From positions 1 through 64,000 of the forward strand of contig NZ_NIFO01000012.1 in assembly GCF_002233755.1 (NCBI RefSeq): a stretch of 64,000 bases of DNA, in the 5' to 3' direction. Shown piece after piece: positions 34,974 to 45,288 of the stretch. Within the stretch, counting starts at the first letter, position 1. Each line of letters starts with the position of its first letter. This DNA is from Acinetobacter piscicola. Its GTDB lineage: Bacteria; Pseudomonadota; Gammaproteobacteria; Pseudomonadales; Moraxellaceae. The notes beneath the pieces are model-generated. The model saw only the letters and a program-made list of their open reading frames with translations. It did no database searches and was not told the origin of the DNA. Made by a program: the position numbers and the translations under genes.

Positions 34974-37226
34974 ATGTTAGTTTTATATAAGAGAAATGCA
35001 CAAGAAAAAATATTTAAAAAGCTGCCTGATCATTCTAAGGCGTATTCCTGTCTTTCAGTGTCTCTGATATTGGGTATTGTGACCGTGTTAGGCTACAGCA
35101 CAAGAAGCTTTGCTGAAAGCAGTGGGGAAATACAGGAGATAAATCAGAATGCAGTGACACAATTGCCCAATCTTGTTTTCCAAGCCGAATCAAGACAGGG
35201 AACAGCAGAACAAGGCTATTTAGACAATCAAATTTCTCAGGTTGGGCCTTGGCAAGGAAGGGATTTACAGGACACACCATATACCGTAACAGTATTTACT
35301 GAAGATTTGCTCAAAAATATTCAGGCAACGACACCAGATCAAATTTATCGGATTAATCCTTTAACCCAACTCACACGACAGCAACGTGAAAATGATCAGC
35401 CGCATGTACAGATGCGAGGATTCCCAGTGCGAGCATCCTATCGTGATGGTGTGCCGAGTGACCAATATAATCACAGTACTACCACTGAAGATACGGAACG
35501 TGTCGAAATCCTCAATGGTTTATCGGGTTTTCTCTATGGCGTGAATAATATTGGCGGTGTGATCAATTATGTGACTAAACGCTCGACAGCTGAACGATTG
35601 AATGAAATAACAATCAGTAGTTTGGGGAATGAAAGCTGGAATGTTCATGGTGATTTTGGTGGGAAATTTGATGAAGCAGGCAAGTTAGGCTATCGGCTGA
35701 ACATTGCTAAACAAGGTGGTGACAGTGTAATCCAAGGCGAGGAGATCAAAATACGTTTTATGAGTTTGGGGTTGGATTGGCAACCACTGGATAATTTATG
35801 GTTACAGATCAATGGAATGAATCGCAAGTATGAGGTTAATGGTGGACAGGCTGCATGGTCTTTTGAAGAAGGCATGTCTCGGCTCAATGCCAGTAAAATT
35901 CAGAATGATGTTTCTTGGGGGCAATCGTGGACACATCGTTGGTACGATGCTGAGCGTTATGGCGCAAATGTAAAATGGGAGGTTAATGATGATATCGCCA
36001 TTCGATTGAATTATTTACAAAGTCATGGTACACGTAGCGTTCCCAATGCACGAAATACCATCACTTCAGCACAAAGCTATGATCAAACTCTACTTAATGT
36101 TTTTGCGAATGGTACCAATGCGATTCAAAGTGAACAAGAAGATGAACGTAGTGCAATTTATGCAGATTGGAAATTCAATACAGGTCAGATACAACATAAA
36201 CTCACCACAGGATTTCAGTGGAGCGATACGGTGCAGTTACGTCCAGCCAAAGGCAATAGCACCGAAAAAGTTACGTTTACCGATCTATCTTTACAACAAC
36301 CAACACAGATGCCTTTCCCGCAACTCAACTCAATAGACCGTGGAGAGATGCAAGTCATCCGAAATAATCGTCATGAAAATATCTTGCTCGGTAATGATGT
36401 GCTGTTCAATGAACGATGGTCAGCATTATTGGGTATTGCATATGCGACAGTTCAGACCAAGCAAGGTTCAACTTATAAAGAGTCTGCAGTTACGCCGTCA
36501 GTATCTGTGATATTTAAACCTTTGGAACAGCTAACAACTTATGCAAGTTATATTCAGGCCTTGGAACAAGGTGAGGTTGCTGCTGATACCTATAAAAATG
36601 CCATTGTTGTAAATGCAGGACAGGTGTTTAAACCATTGGTGAGTGAGCAATATGAGCTTGGATTAAAATATTCATTTGAGCGAGGTTTGCTGTTCAGTGC
36701 TGCACTTTTTAATATTGAAAAAGCTTTACAATACTACGATGTACGTGATCCCAACGCGCCTAAATATGTGCAAGATGGACAACAAGTACATAAAGGATTT
36801 GAACTGACAGCGATTGGTAAATTGACAGAGCATGTCAGCGTGATGGGTGGCTATACATGGCTAGATACAAAGATTAAAAAGCAAAAACAAAATGTCTTGT
36901 TAGAAGGTAAACGCCCTGTCGATGTTGCCGACCAAATATTTAAAGTACGTATGGAATACACAGTACCAGAAGTTGAAAATCTGAGCCTATCGGGTGCGGT
37001 GAATTATAATGCATCCAGTTTTGCAGATCAGATGAATACGGATATTGTGCCGAGCTATGTTTTATTTGATCTTGGTGCAAGATATGTTCTCAATCGAGAG
37101 CAACGCCCCATCACGTTACGAGTCGATTTGCATAATGTACTGAATAAGCATTACTGGAATGGTAATGGTGGATCGACACTGGGAGCACCCCGAACATTGA
37201 CTGTTTCCAGTAGTTTTAAATTCTAA
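34974..37226 (+). CDS. TonB-dependent siderophore receptor
   Basis: 750 residues. A long signal region (hydrophobic core about 26-45, cut after SFA) precedes the plug domain (PYTVTVFTEDLLKNIQA, then RGFPVRASYRDGVPS and the RVEILNGLSGFLYGVNNIGGVINYVTKR pattern of siderophore receptors) and a beta barrel ending in FKF with the terminal phenylalanine required for outer-membrane assembly. It should import a ferric siderophore with TonB energy. The siderophore cannot be named; no biosynthesis genes are adjacent. A Fur box lies just upstream. Confidence 0.9.
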   Translation: MLVLYKRNAQEKIFKKLPDHSKAYSCLSVSLILGIVTVLGYSTRSFAESSGEIQEINQNAVTQLPNLVFQAESRQGTAEQGYLDNQISQVGPWQGRDLQDTPYTVTVFTEDLLKNIQATTPDQIYRINPLTQLTRQQRENDQPHVQMRGFPVRASYRDGVPSDQYNHSTTTEDTERVEILNGLSGFLYGVNNIGGVINYVTKRSTAERLNEITISSLGNESWNVHGDFGGKFDEAGKLGYRLNIAKQGGDSVIQGEEIKIRFMSLGLDWQPLDNLWLQINGMNRKYEVNGGQAAWSFEEGMSRLNASKIQNDVSWGQSWTHRWYDAERYGANVKWEVNDDIAIRLNYLQSHGTRSVPNARNTITSAQSYDQTLLNVFANGTNAIQSEQEDERSAIYADWKFNTGQIQHKLTTGFQWSDTVQLRPAKGNSTEKVTFTDLSLQQPTQMPFPQLNSIDRGEMQVIRNNRHENILLGNDVLFNERWSALLGIAYATVQTKQGSTYKESAVTPSVSVIFKPLEQLTTYASYIQALEQGEVAADTYKNAIVVNAGQVFKPLVSEQYELGLKYSFERGLLFSAALFNIEKALQYYDVRDPNAPKYVQDGQQVHKGFELTAIGKLTEHVSVMGGYTWLDTKIKKQKQNVLLEGKRPVDVADQIFKVRMEYTVPEVENLSLSGAVNYNASSFADQMNTDIVPSYVLFDLGARYVLNREQRPITLRVDLHNVLNKHYWNGNGGSTLGAPRTLTVSSSFKF

Positions 37227-37808
37227 TTTTTGTTTAAAGTAACTTAGTTTACACAAGTAAATACTAATTTTATTGAGGTCTCTTGGTTTGTCATTTTTAC
37301 AAATCAAGGGACTAACTTAAACCTATATTTCAATAATAAAATTGAAAATAGACAGCCCAAATCTTGATTTAAATCTATTGTTATCAAAATATTCGGAAGT
37401 TTATATTAAGATTCATATTTTACTGATGAGAATGTTTAGGCTTGATATAAATTGAGTGTGATTGAGTAATGTAAGAAATAAATAAGACAGCATTATTGGA
37501 GCTATCTTTAAGCCTAATTTTTAGTCACATATCATAGGTGATAAGATTTTTTTAACTATTCGTAATGCCATATATAATATATCACAATATTTATTAAGTT
37601 ATATTTCATACGATTTAAGCGTGTTCTGGCTAAAAATAACAAAATAAATTGTTTAAAAACAATTATTAATGTGCTATCCGATGTAAAAAGTTTTTTTATT
37701 TTTTGAGACGCTTTATACTTGCTAACATAAGTGATACATAGTTATCGAAATTAATAATTATTGTGAAATTTTATAAATGGAAAAGTCACAGTAACTTTGG
37801 ATGTAAAT
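37227..37808. other. AT-rich intergenic stretch
   Basis: About 580 bases without a gene. The inverted repeat GGTCTCTTGGTTTGT / ACAAATCAAGGGACT (about 37277-37313) may end the receptor transcript. A very AT-rich part (37540-37760) should hold the promoter of the Amt gene; I could not fix its boxes. Confidence 0.5.
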
Positions 37809-39053
37809 ATGGTGAAATTAAAGTGTTTGATAGGTTTAATTTTAATCATATTGACCTTTCCAAGTTATGCATTTAGTTCATCGTTAGAAAATGATATTGC
37901 TGCATTTAATTTAATTCCAGACTTTAAAATCCTATTTTATGGTAGTGCTTTTGTCATCCTCATGCAGGCAGGTTTTGCTGTTGCTGAAGGAGGATATGAG
38001 CATAATTTCAAATCTATTTATCGCCTTATTATCAATTATATTTCTGCGATTGTCGGAACCTTACTTTTTGAAATCATATTTTCAAAACTTATCGTTTGGG
38101 GTTTTATTGATAGTCCTAGAACGCTAAGTAGTATTCAAGGATGGCATTGGAATTTACTGTTTTTTTATACGTTGATGGCGACGACAATTACTACAGTTGT
38201 TGGAAGAATTATCCCAAGCACATCATCAATTTTAGTCAATTGGATTACAGGGTTGATGATTGCAAGTGTGATTTTTCCTTTTTTTAGCGGATGGGTTTGG
38301 GGAAATCTTATCTTTGGTGATGGTTGGTTAAAAGCTTTAGGATTTATTGATTTTGCAGGTTCAACAGTTGTGCATTCAACGGCTGCATGGATTGTTTTAG
38401 CTGCTTATTTGTCTTTGAAATCTAAGTATAAACAAGAAATTATAAAAAAAGATATGATCTTTGAAGATTATAGAATTTTATCTCTCGCTTTGGCTGGTTT
38501 TATTCTTTGGTTGGCATGGTCTGGTTTGAATGTGATCTATATTTCCGCGATTCATTTTGATATTGGCATGGTCGTGATCAATGCATTTTTAGCTTTATTA
38601 GGTTCAATCGTTTCTCCATTGTTGTTTTCCTTATTTATAAATCAAAAAATTATTTCATGGTCTGAGTTGATTAAAGCTGCTTTGGGTGGTTTGGTTGCAA
38701 TTACTGCAAGTTGCGCATTTGTCAGTTTATCATCAGCTTTTATTATTGGTTTAGTTTCAGGTTTATTTACCTTATATAGCCCTCGAATTTTAGCACGATG
38801 GATTGATTCTAAATACGTTAGAGATGTTTTGGTTATACATGGTGTATGTGGTGTTTGGGGCACTTTGGCTGTGGCGTTTAACCATAACTCCGCGGTTGAG
38901 TCGATTGGTAAAGTCAGTTTAATCGCTCAGAGTTTTGGTATTTTGGTGAACTTCGTTTGGAGTTTTACGATTGCTTATGTTGTTTTTAAAAGTATTTGTT
39001 GGATAACGACAAGAAAGCAAATGGCAAATTTAGATGTCAGTTTAATCAAATAA
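37809..39053 (+). CDS. Amt-family ammonium transporter
   Basis: 414 residues from the ATG at 37809; a TTG four codons upstream lacks better support. N-terminal signal-like hydrophobic region, then 11 predicted membrane segments. Pore residues: the Asp-Ala-Gly-Ser stretch DFAGSTVVH with the first pore His (about 189) and the twin His in VIHGVCGVWG (about 344). It conducts NH4+/NH3 across the inner membrane. It lacks a glnK partner gene and has a short C-terminal tail without the usual GlnK-contacting sequence, so its control may differ. Confidence 0.85.
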   Translation: MVKLKCLIGLILIILTFPSYAFSSSLENDIAAFNLIPDFKILFYGSAFVILMQAGFAVAEGGYEHNFKSIYRLIINYISAIVGTLLFEIIFSKLIVWGFIDSPRTLSSIQGWHWNLLFFYTLMATTITTVVGRIIPSTSSILVNWITGLMIASVIFPFFSGWVWGNLIFGDGWLKALGFIDFAGSTVVHSTAAWIVLAAYLSLKSKYKQEIIKKDMIFEDYRILSLALAGFILWLAWSGLNVIYISAIHFDIGMVVINAFLALLGSIVSPLLFSLFINQKIISWSELIKAALGGLVAITASCAFVSLSSAFIIGLVSGLFTLYSPRILARWIDSKYVRDVLVIHGVCGVWGTLAVAFNHNSAVESIGKVSLIAQSFGILVNFVWSFTIAYVVFKSICWITTRKQMANLDVSLIK

Positions 39054-39183
39054 ATGAATCGAATAAAAGTAAAGTAAAGATGCTAGGCGAAAAATTGTAC
39101 TTTCTAGTAGCGTGAAGAAATCACTTACTGTGGAAAAATATGGCTTAAATTAAAATGAAGCAAGAACAAACGAAAAGCATTAA

Positions 39184-39207
39184 AAAAGCGACTTTAAAGT
39201 CGCTTTT
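39184..39207. terminator. Bidirectional perfect-palindrome terminator
   Basis: AAAAGCGACTT-TA-AAGTCGCTTTT is perfectly symmetric and serves the convergent Amt and rsfS genes. Confidence 0.8.
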
Positions 39208-39215
39208 CTTTCAAA

Positions 39216-39617
39216 TCAGGCAACACTTTCAGGTGTCGTACGCCATAAACTTTCTAAATCATAAAACTTACGAGCAGTAGGCAGCATTACATGCACTACG
39301 ACTAATCCTAAATCGATTAGAATCCATTCAGCATCTCTCTCACCCTCAACACCAATTGGGCGAAATCCTGCTTTACGTGCTTCTTCAGCAACATTGTCAG
39401 CAAGTGCTTTAACATGACGAGTAGATGTTCCGCTCGCAATAACCATTGCATCTGCAACGTTACTGATCGCGCTTACATTTAGCTCGATTATGTCTTTGGC
39501 TTTTACATCAAGTAGGGCTTCTTGTACGACTTTTAAGCAAGCACGTACATCTTGATTTTCCGTGTTCATTGCAAGTTCGTGAGAATTAGAAGCGCTGGGC
39601 GATGGTTCTAAATTCAT
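39216..39617 (-). CDS. rsfS: Ribosome silencing factor RsfS
   Basis: 133 residues from the ATG at 39617 (MNLEPSPS); the start could also be the ATG at 39569 (MNTENQ) because the first 16 residues are not conserved in the family. The DUF143 domain is complete: DIIELNVSAISNVADAMVIASGTSTRHVKALAD, then GVEGERDAEWILIDLGLVVVHVM. RsfS binds ribosomal protein L14 and blocks joining of the two subunits under nutrient limitation. The gene is the end of a longer minus-strand unit or stands alone; no nadD is seen upstream here. Confidence 0.88.
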   Translation of the reverse strand: MNLEPSPSASNSHELAMNTENQDVRACLKVVQEALLDVKAKDIIELNVSAISNVADAMVIASGTSTRHVKALADNVAEEARKAGFRPIGVEGERDAEWILIDLGLVVVHVMLPTARKFYDLESLWRTTPESVA

Positions 39618-39718
39618 ATAGTGTATATTTTCCAAACAATATCTCACCTTCTAATATAGCGCTTTTGTTCTAAAAATTCAAATTCTAGAACGCTTAGGTC
39701 TATTTAAAATGTGTTGAC

Positions 39719-40513
39719 TTAGTAGGTGTGATTATTAGAGAAATACTTATCTTTCCATGCAAAAGATTGATTTGAATGAGATTGTGGTTTGTATTCAGCA
39801 GCGATATAGCCTGAGTAGGTGCTTTGTTTTAACCATGAAAAAATCGACGGATAATCAATTTGTGCTGTATCAGGTTCATGACGTCCTGGACAGTCTGCAA
39901 ATTGAATATGTCCAATCCAATCTATATTTTCTTTTAATGCTGAAAGGACATCTTCACCCATCATTGCCATGTGATAACAATCGAACTGCATTTTTAATGC
40001 AGAATGATGAACCGCTTCTAACATTTCTTGGGCTTGAGCAATATTCTGAATCAAGAAACGTGGCATATCTGTACCATTGATCATTTCAAAGAGCGGTTGA
40101 ATACCATGATCAGTTAGCATATGGCATGCCAATTTAAGGTTATTGGCTAAGGTGTTTAAGCACGGTAATAGATCGGCATCTTCTGGTTGTTTACCTGCCA
40201 AAATATTGACACTTGGGATATTCAGCGCATTGGCATATTCGATGGCACGTTCTAGTGCTTGATGAAATGCAATTTCTCGTCCAGGAATACCAGCAAGCCC
40301 ATAACCACCTTGCATTAAATCGCCAGCAGGAACATTAATCAGGCAAAGATGCAAATCATATAATTTGAGTTGAGATTGAATATCATCAATACTCAGCTCG
40401 TATGGGAACTGAATTTCAATGTTGTGAAAACCATGTGAATGAGCCAATGCAAATCGTTCAATGAGTGGCACTTCAGTAAATATCATCGATAGGTTTACTG
40501 CGAGTTTAGTCAT
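39719..40513 (-). CDS. Hydroxypyruvate isomerase-like protein
   Basis: 264 residues from the ATG at 40513, which has AAGGAG at seven bases; the ATG two codons before is too close to that site. TIM-barrel of the Hyi/OtnI family: NIEIQFPYE, LINVPAGDLMQGGYGLAG, and metal-binding residues in FEMING, FDCYHM and HIQFADCPGRHEPD. It interconverts hydroxypyruvate and tartronate semialdehyde, or an equivalent in related pathways (OtnI). It is next to the reductase gene below and the two are probably cotranscribed. Confidence 0.85.
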   Translation of the reverse strand: MTKLAVNLSMIFTEVPLIERFALAHSHGFHNIEIQFPYELSIDDIQSQLKLYDLHLCLINVPAGDLMQGGYGLAGIPGREIAFHQALERAIEYANALNIPSVNILAGKQPEDADLLPCLNTLANNLKLACHMLTDHGIQPLFEMINGTDMPRFLIQNIAQAQEMLEAVHHSALKMQFDCYHMAMMGEDVLSALKENIDWIGHIQFADCPGRHEPDTAQIDYPSIFSWLKQSTYSGYIAAEYKPQSHSNQSFAWKDKYFSNNHTY

Positions 40514-40566
40514 CGTCATGCTCCTTGCTTTAGATTTCCTCTACTCCCAATGTAGTTGGCAATCCA

Positions 40567-41448
40567 TTATTTTTCAACTGCTTTATGTTCAACCTGCTGA
40601 ATAATTGTTGCTAAGTCTGATTCTGCAAAACCATGCTGTTGATGATCTTGTAGTTGGGCTAATGCTTTCTTTGCCACAGGAATATCTAAATTAAACTGTT
40701 CAGCGAGTTTGACCGCATTATTCAAGTCTTTTGACAAGGTTTGAACTTTCCACTGTACTGGTTCAAAGCTATGCGTTGCCATGCGTGGTGCTAAAATCTG
40801 AAAAGGTTTAGAGTCTGCAAAACCACCGGCAAGTGCTGGAGCAAGTAGAGCAGTATCTACGCCTGCTTGTCTCGCCAATGCAACAGCTTCAGCAATAAGT
40901 GTACTGTTGGCTGCAACAATCAGTTGATTGCAAATTTTGGTCGCTTGCCCAGTACCTGTGTCACCCATACGGGTCACACGCTGTGAAAGAACATTATAAA
41001 TTAGGCTGAGATCTTGAATGATATCAATATCGCCACCTGCAAAAATAACCAGTGTTCCATTTTCAGCACCAGCAGTCCCACCTGAGACAGGGGAGTCAAT
41101 CCAAGTCACTTGTTTTTGTGCTGCGTGAGTTGCAAGCTGCTTGGTCTTATCTACAGATAAGCTTGAAAAATCGACAATCACTTGTGATGGTTTTAAATGA
41201 TCATAAATCCGATCATAAACCACTTGCACAGCTTGATCATCGGCAAGGCAAGTCAGGATAATCGGGTATTTTGCAATATTGTCTAAATCAAGAGCATGTG
41301 CCCCCATATCAATGAGCGCTTCACAAGCACTTGCTGTTCTATTCCAAACAGCAACATCAAATCCTGCTTGGACTAAACGAGTGACCATGCGGCTTCCCAT
41401 CAGTCCCATACCTAAGAATGCAATTTTACTATTACGGTCAAAATTCAT
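40567..41448 (-). CDS. 2-hydroxy-3-oxopropionate (tartronate semialdehyde) reductase-like
   Basis: 293 residues from the ATG at 41448. A beta-hydroxyacid dehydrogenase: NAD(P) loop FLGMGLMGSRMVTRL (about 10-24), substrate motif DSPVSGGTAGAENGTL, and the catalytic Lys in GTGQATKICNQLI. Together with the Hyi-like gene downstream it resembles the glyoxylate carboligase branch (gcl-hyi-glxR), but no gcl is present. The substrate may therefore be another 3-hydroxyacid. Confidence 0.85.
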   Translation of the reverse strand: MNFDRNSKIAFLGMGLMGSRMVTRLVQAGFDVAVWNRTASACEALIDMGAHALDLDNIAKYPIILTCLADDQAVQVVYDRIYDHLKPSQVIVDFSSLSVDKTKQLATHAAQKQVTWIDSPVSGGTAGAENGTLVIFAGGDIDIIQDLSLIYNVLSQRVTRMGDTGTGQATKICNQLIVAANSTLIAEAVALARQAGVDTALLAPALAGGFADSKPFQILAPRMATHSFEPVQWKVQTLSKDLNNAVKLAEQFNLDIPVAKKALAQLQDHQQHGFAESDLATIIQQVEHKAVEK

Positions 41449-41510
41449 TTTGCAACTCAACGATTTTGAATATTTTTGAAAAAAACGATCAAAAGATGAT
41501 TTATAAAAAA

Positions 41511-42299
41511 TTATTTATATTGGCGAGGTAAGAATTGCACTTCAGGATTTTTATCCTTTTTACGTGCAATTTGACTGTTTTTACCCATAAGTAATTTCAA
41601 TTGCCAAATTTTTTCTAAACGAAGCGATTTTTTTGGCTCATGTTCCATAGCATCTAAAACACGTTTTGCCGCCATCAGCGCATCGGGTGATCGTTGCAAC
41701 ATTTCTTCTGCAATGCTTTGGGCTTTTGCCAAAGGTGCGTTATCGACATGGGTAATCAAGCCAATTTCTTTGGCATAATGACCATCAAAAATTCGTGCAG
41801 TGAGTGTGAGTTCTTTGGCTAAATCGATGCCAATAACACCTTTGATTGAACGGGTTAAGCCCATGTCAGGAACCAGTCCCCAACGACTTTCCATGATCGA
41901 CATTTTTGTGTCTGGGTGAGCAATACGAATATCTGCCGCAAGTGCCAGTTGCATTCCTGCACCAAAACAGAAACCTTCAAGTGCTGCAATGACAGGTACA
42001 GGCAGTTCTTGCCAAATAAGGAATGCTTTTTGAAATAAACTTTGACCCGGTTTAATCAGTTCCCAAGCTGCATAGGCTTTGTTTTTCGGATTATTTAAGT
42101 CTGCTAAGTCAATTCCGGCACTAAAAACATTGGCTTCGCCAGTCAGAATCACACAACGAATAGAACGATCTTGTTTGATTTTTTTTGCTGTGCTGACCAA
42201 TTCACGTAACAGCGCAAAGCTCATTGCATTGCGTTTATCTGGACGGTTTAGGTAAACCGTTGCGATGCCATTATTTTTTTCGATACGTAATAGTGCCAT
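41511..42299 (-). CDS. Crotonase/enoyl-CoA hydratase-family protein
   Basis: 262 residues with the crotonase oxyanion-hole motifs FSAGIDLADL and GFCFGAGMQLALAADIRIA. The second motif has the expected Gly-Ala. The acid/base Glu pair of true hydratases is partly replaced, with E in 'IMESRWGLVPDMG'. It may be an enoyl-CoA hydratase/isomerase; the exact acyl-CoA substrate is unknown. It lies just upstream of the reductase gene on the same strand, 62 bases away. Confidence 0.85.
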   Translation of the reverse strand: MALLRIEKNNGIATVYLNRPDKRNAMSFALLRELVSTAKKIKQDRSIRCVILTGEANVFSAGIDLADLNNPKNKAYAAWELIKPGQSLFQKAFLIWQELPVPVIAALEGFCFGAGMQLALAADIRIAHPDTKMSIMESRWGLVPDMGLTRSIKGVIGIDLAKELTLTARIFDGHYAKEIGLITHVDNAPLAKAQSIAEEMLQRSPDALMAAKRVLDAMEHEPKKSLRLEKIWQLKLLMGKNSQIARKKDKNPEVQFLPRQYK

Positions 42300-42480
42300 G
42301 AGTTAGACTCTTATTTTTCCATAACAATCAGCATAGCATGGACTTTAAAAGAGTTGCATGACACGAGAGTCACGGAAAGTGATTTCAAAGCCATATTTGC
42401 AATCCACTCACATAGATATTTGAAAAGTAGGAACTTCGTTGCTATAGATCAAAATCATGGATCAAACCTTTTCATGAATT

Positions 42481-45288
42481 TTATGATGCAGGCAAAATTT
42501 GTTGCGCTGCTGTTTCAACTTCATGAATCACCAGTTGTAAATGATCTAAGCGCTGTGTGACATCTTGAATAAAGGCTTCATCGGCTTTACGGCGTTCTTT
42601 TCTGAGTGTTGATACGAATTGTTCAAATTCACCAGTCGCACGTTGCAATTTAGGTGTGCCTACATAACGCGTCGCACCATATAAGCGATGCAATACATGT
42701 TCAAGCTGAGGGAAATCCTCAAGCTCAACCAATTGCTGAATTTCATCCAATTCTGTAGGGAAGCTATCGACCAGCATTTTCAATAAATCTTGAGCAAGAT
42801 CTTCCTTATTGGCAGCCAAAGCTAAACTTTGTTTCCAATCTAAAATATCGGAATCAAAGGCTTCAATATAGACAGAATTTTCAACTTGCTGATGTGTTTG
42901 AATGAATGTATCTGAAGTCCAATTGGTTAAAATCTGAATAATTTGTTCAATCTGAATAGGCTTGGTGACATAGTCATCCATACCGACTTTGAGGAGCTTT
43001 TGCTTTTCATCTGCCAAAGCATGTGCTGTTAAAGCAATAATTGGCATACGTAGATCATCTAGCGTTGACTCAAGTGAGCGAATGGCACGAGTGGTATCAA
43101 TTCCAGACATGACTGGCATTTGAATGTCCATGAAAATTAAATCAAATGCTTTTTCATCATGGTCAATGCGCTGTTGAATTAAATTTAATGCTTCTTGGCC
43201 ACTTTGTGCTTTGGTGGTTTTAACATTGAGTTCGCCGAGTAAGGCCTCTAAAACAATAAGGTTCGGTAAGTGATCATCTACAGCCAAAATATGTAAATCA
43301 CGCCCTTTGAAATCTTGATGGTGTTCTTGATCAAATACAGGCTGATTGCTCAATAACTGAATCACTGAGCTACGGCTCAGTGGTTGGTACAATGGACGTG
43401 CTTTATATTCATTTAACATATTTGGATCAAGCGACATCTGATAGCCATAAACGGCTAAATGACCTTGATAGCGATTGCGAATTTCTTTTAATAATGCTTC
43501 AGTATCGCCACTATGATCAACTATGAGCCATGTATTTTCAGACTGCTGATCCAGACTATTCAGTCGACTAAATAGATCTAAAATCGATTGAGCTTCGGTG
43601 TGTTGAACTTGGTAATCTTCTAAATAATGGCGCAATACATTGGCTGTCGCAGGATGTGCCAAGAAAGATACAACCTTCATTTCTTTAAATGATGGATGCA
43701 CAATTTCTTCATCTTCATTGACTACAAATTTTGCAGTAAACCAGAAGGTTGAGCCTTTTTCTGTTGGCGCACGTTCTTGATTATCTTCAAAACCAATTTG
43801 ACCTTGCATTAAATGTACGAGCTGCTTGGAAATGGCTAAACCTAAACCTGTACCACCAAATTGGCGTGTGACCGATGCATCGCCTTGTGAGAATGATTCA
43901 AATAGTTTTTTACGGTCTGTGCCGCTTAAACCAATACCGCTGTCTTGTACACTAAAATGCAATAAGCATTGTCCAATATCGTCATGTTCCATACGCACAC
44001 GGACAATAATTTCACCATCGGGGGTGAATTTGATGGCATTGGAGATTAGATTGGTCAAAATCTGCTTAAAGCGTAGCGCATCACCAACCACATACTTCGG
44101 CACGTTGTCGGCAAAATAGAACGCCATTTCAATATGTTTTTGTGCAGCGAGTGGTGACAGCATATCCATAACATCAAAAATAGCTTCTTCGAGATCGAAA
44201 GGAGCAGTTTCGAGTTCTAATTTACCTGCATCAATCTTAGAAAAATCAAGTACATCATTAATCAGTGCCAATAAGTGCGCTGAAGATTTACGAATGGTTT
44301 GTAAGTATAAACTTTGATCATTACTCAAATTGTCTTGGCGGATCATTAAATGAATAAAGCCATCAATACTATTTAAAGGCGTGCGTAATTCATGACTGAT
44401 ATTGGCTAGAAATACCGATTTCGCTTGATTGGATGAAATCGCTTGGTCACGCGCTTGTTTATAGGTAATGTTTTGGACTTCTAGCGTGTCTAAGGTACGA
44501 CGTAAATCATCTTCAGTTTGTTCGGTATGCTCTTTGAGTTCTAAAAAGCTGAAATGTAAGCGTTTTACTACATTGGCAATATCACGCTGTAATAAACGCA
44601 GCTCACCAGTACTATTGATGATCATATGCTGATCTAATGTATCCGCATTCAAACGCTGTAATTGCATGCGAATCTCATACATCGGTGCAATCCAACGTCG
44701 AGAATAAAAATTCAAACACAATAATAGTAAAAGTAATGTAAATAAGGCGGTTGTAATGAGCACGATCATGACTCGATAACGTGCAATTTCTAAAGGCTGA
44801 TTATCCAATTCAATCACAAGCCACATATTTTTAGCTGTGTCGGTTGGATTGAGTTTTAATCCATAAATATTGTTATGTTTGCTCGATATTGGACCAAAAA
44901 AAGTGCTTGTTTTAGGAATCTCAGGCCAATTTCGTTTATTTTGATAGCCAATACTTAAATGATTGACATTATTTTCATCTAAGACAGCTGCGCTGAGTAA
45001 ATATTTTTCATTAAACATTTTTTGTAAAATATTTTCAGCTTGAATTTTTTGGGCAAGGCTTTGTCCAACGATCACCGTAAGTTGTTCAGCGGTATATTGA
45101 TAGCGACTTAAAATAGCGATCGCCGCAAAGCGTTGTTTGGATTTTGCTGCTGCTGATGTTTCTGAAAGAACCAGTGCTGTTCCTACACATGCCATAATCA
45201 TAATAGGCACAAAAATCATCGCAATAAGTTGCCCATAAGCGTGATTGAGCTTTAAACGTTTAAACAGTTTTTTATTGAAATTCGACAT
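42481..45288 (-). CDS. gacS: GacS/BarA-type hybrid sensor kinase
   Basis: 935 residues: N-terminal membrane segment, periplasmic sensor region (about 40-165), a second membrane segment and HAMP (about 170-260), HisKA with the autophosphorylated His in ANISHELRTPLN (about 300), HATPase_c with DSGIGLS and GGTGLGLAISKQL, a receiver with DD...FMDIQMPVMSG (about 670-790), and a C-terminal HPt with LHRLYGATRYVG. This is the canonical order for GacS/BarA. It controls motility, virulence and secondary metabolism through GacA in related species; gacA is not in the window. Confidence 0.93.
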   Translation of the reverse strand: MSNFNKKLFKRLKLNHAYGQLIAMIFVPIMIMACVGTALVLSETSAAAKSKQRFAAIAILSRYQYTAEQLTVIVGQSLAQKIQAENILQKMFNEKYLLSAAVLDENNVNHLSIGYQNKRNWPEIPKTSTFFGPISSKHNNIYGLKLNPTDTAKNMWLVIELDNQPLEIARYRVMIVLITTALFTLLLLLLCLNFYSRRWIAPMYEIRMQLQRLNADTLDQHMIINSTGELRLLQRDIANVVKRLHFSFLELKEHTEQTEDDLRRTLDTLEVQNITYKQARDQAISSNQAKSVFLANISHELRTPLNSIDGFIHLMIRQDNLSNDQSLYLQTIRKSSAHLLALINDVLDFSKIDAGKLELETAPFDLEEAIFDVMDMLSPLAAQKHIEMAFYFADNVPKYVVGDALRFKQILTNLISNAIKFTPDGEIIVRVRMEHDDIGQCLLHFSVQDSGIGLSGTDRKKLFESFSQGDASVTRQFGGTGLGLAISKQLVHLMQGQIGFEDNQERAPTEKGSTFWFTAKFVVNEDEEIVHPSFKEMKVVSFLAHPATANVLRHYLEDYQVQHTEAQSILDLFSRLNSLDQQSENTWLIVDHSGDTEALLKEIRNRYQGHLAVYGYQMSLDPNMLNEYKARPLYQPLSRSSVIQLLSNQPVFDQEHHQDFKGRDLHILAVDDHLPNLIVLEALLGELNVKTTKAQSGQEALNLIQQRIDHDEKAFDLIFMDIQMPVMSGIDTTRAIRSLESTLDDLRMPIIALTAHALADEKQKLLKVGMDDYVTKPIQIEQIIQILTNWTSDTFIQTHQQVENSVYIEAFDSDILDWKQSLALAANKEDLAQDLLKMLVDSFPTELDEIQQLVELEDFPQLEHVLHRLYGATRYVGTPKLQRATGEFEQFVSTLRKERRKADEAFIQDVTQRLDHLQLVIHEVETAAQQILPAS

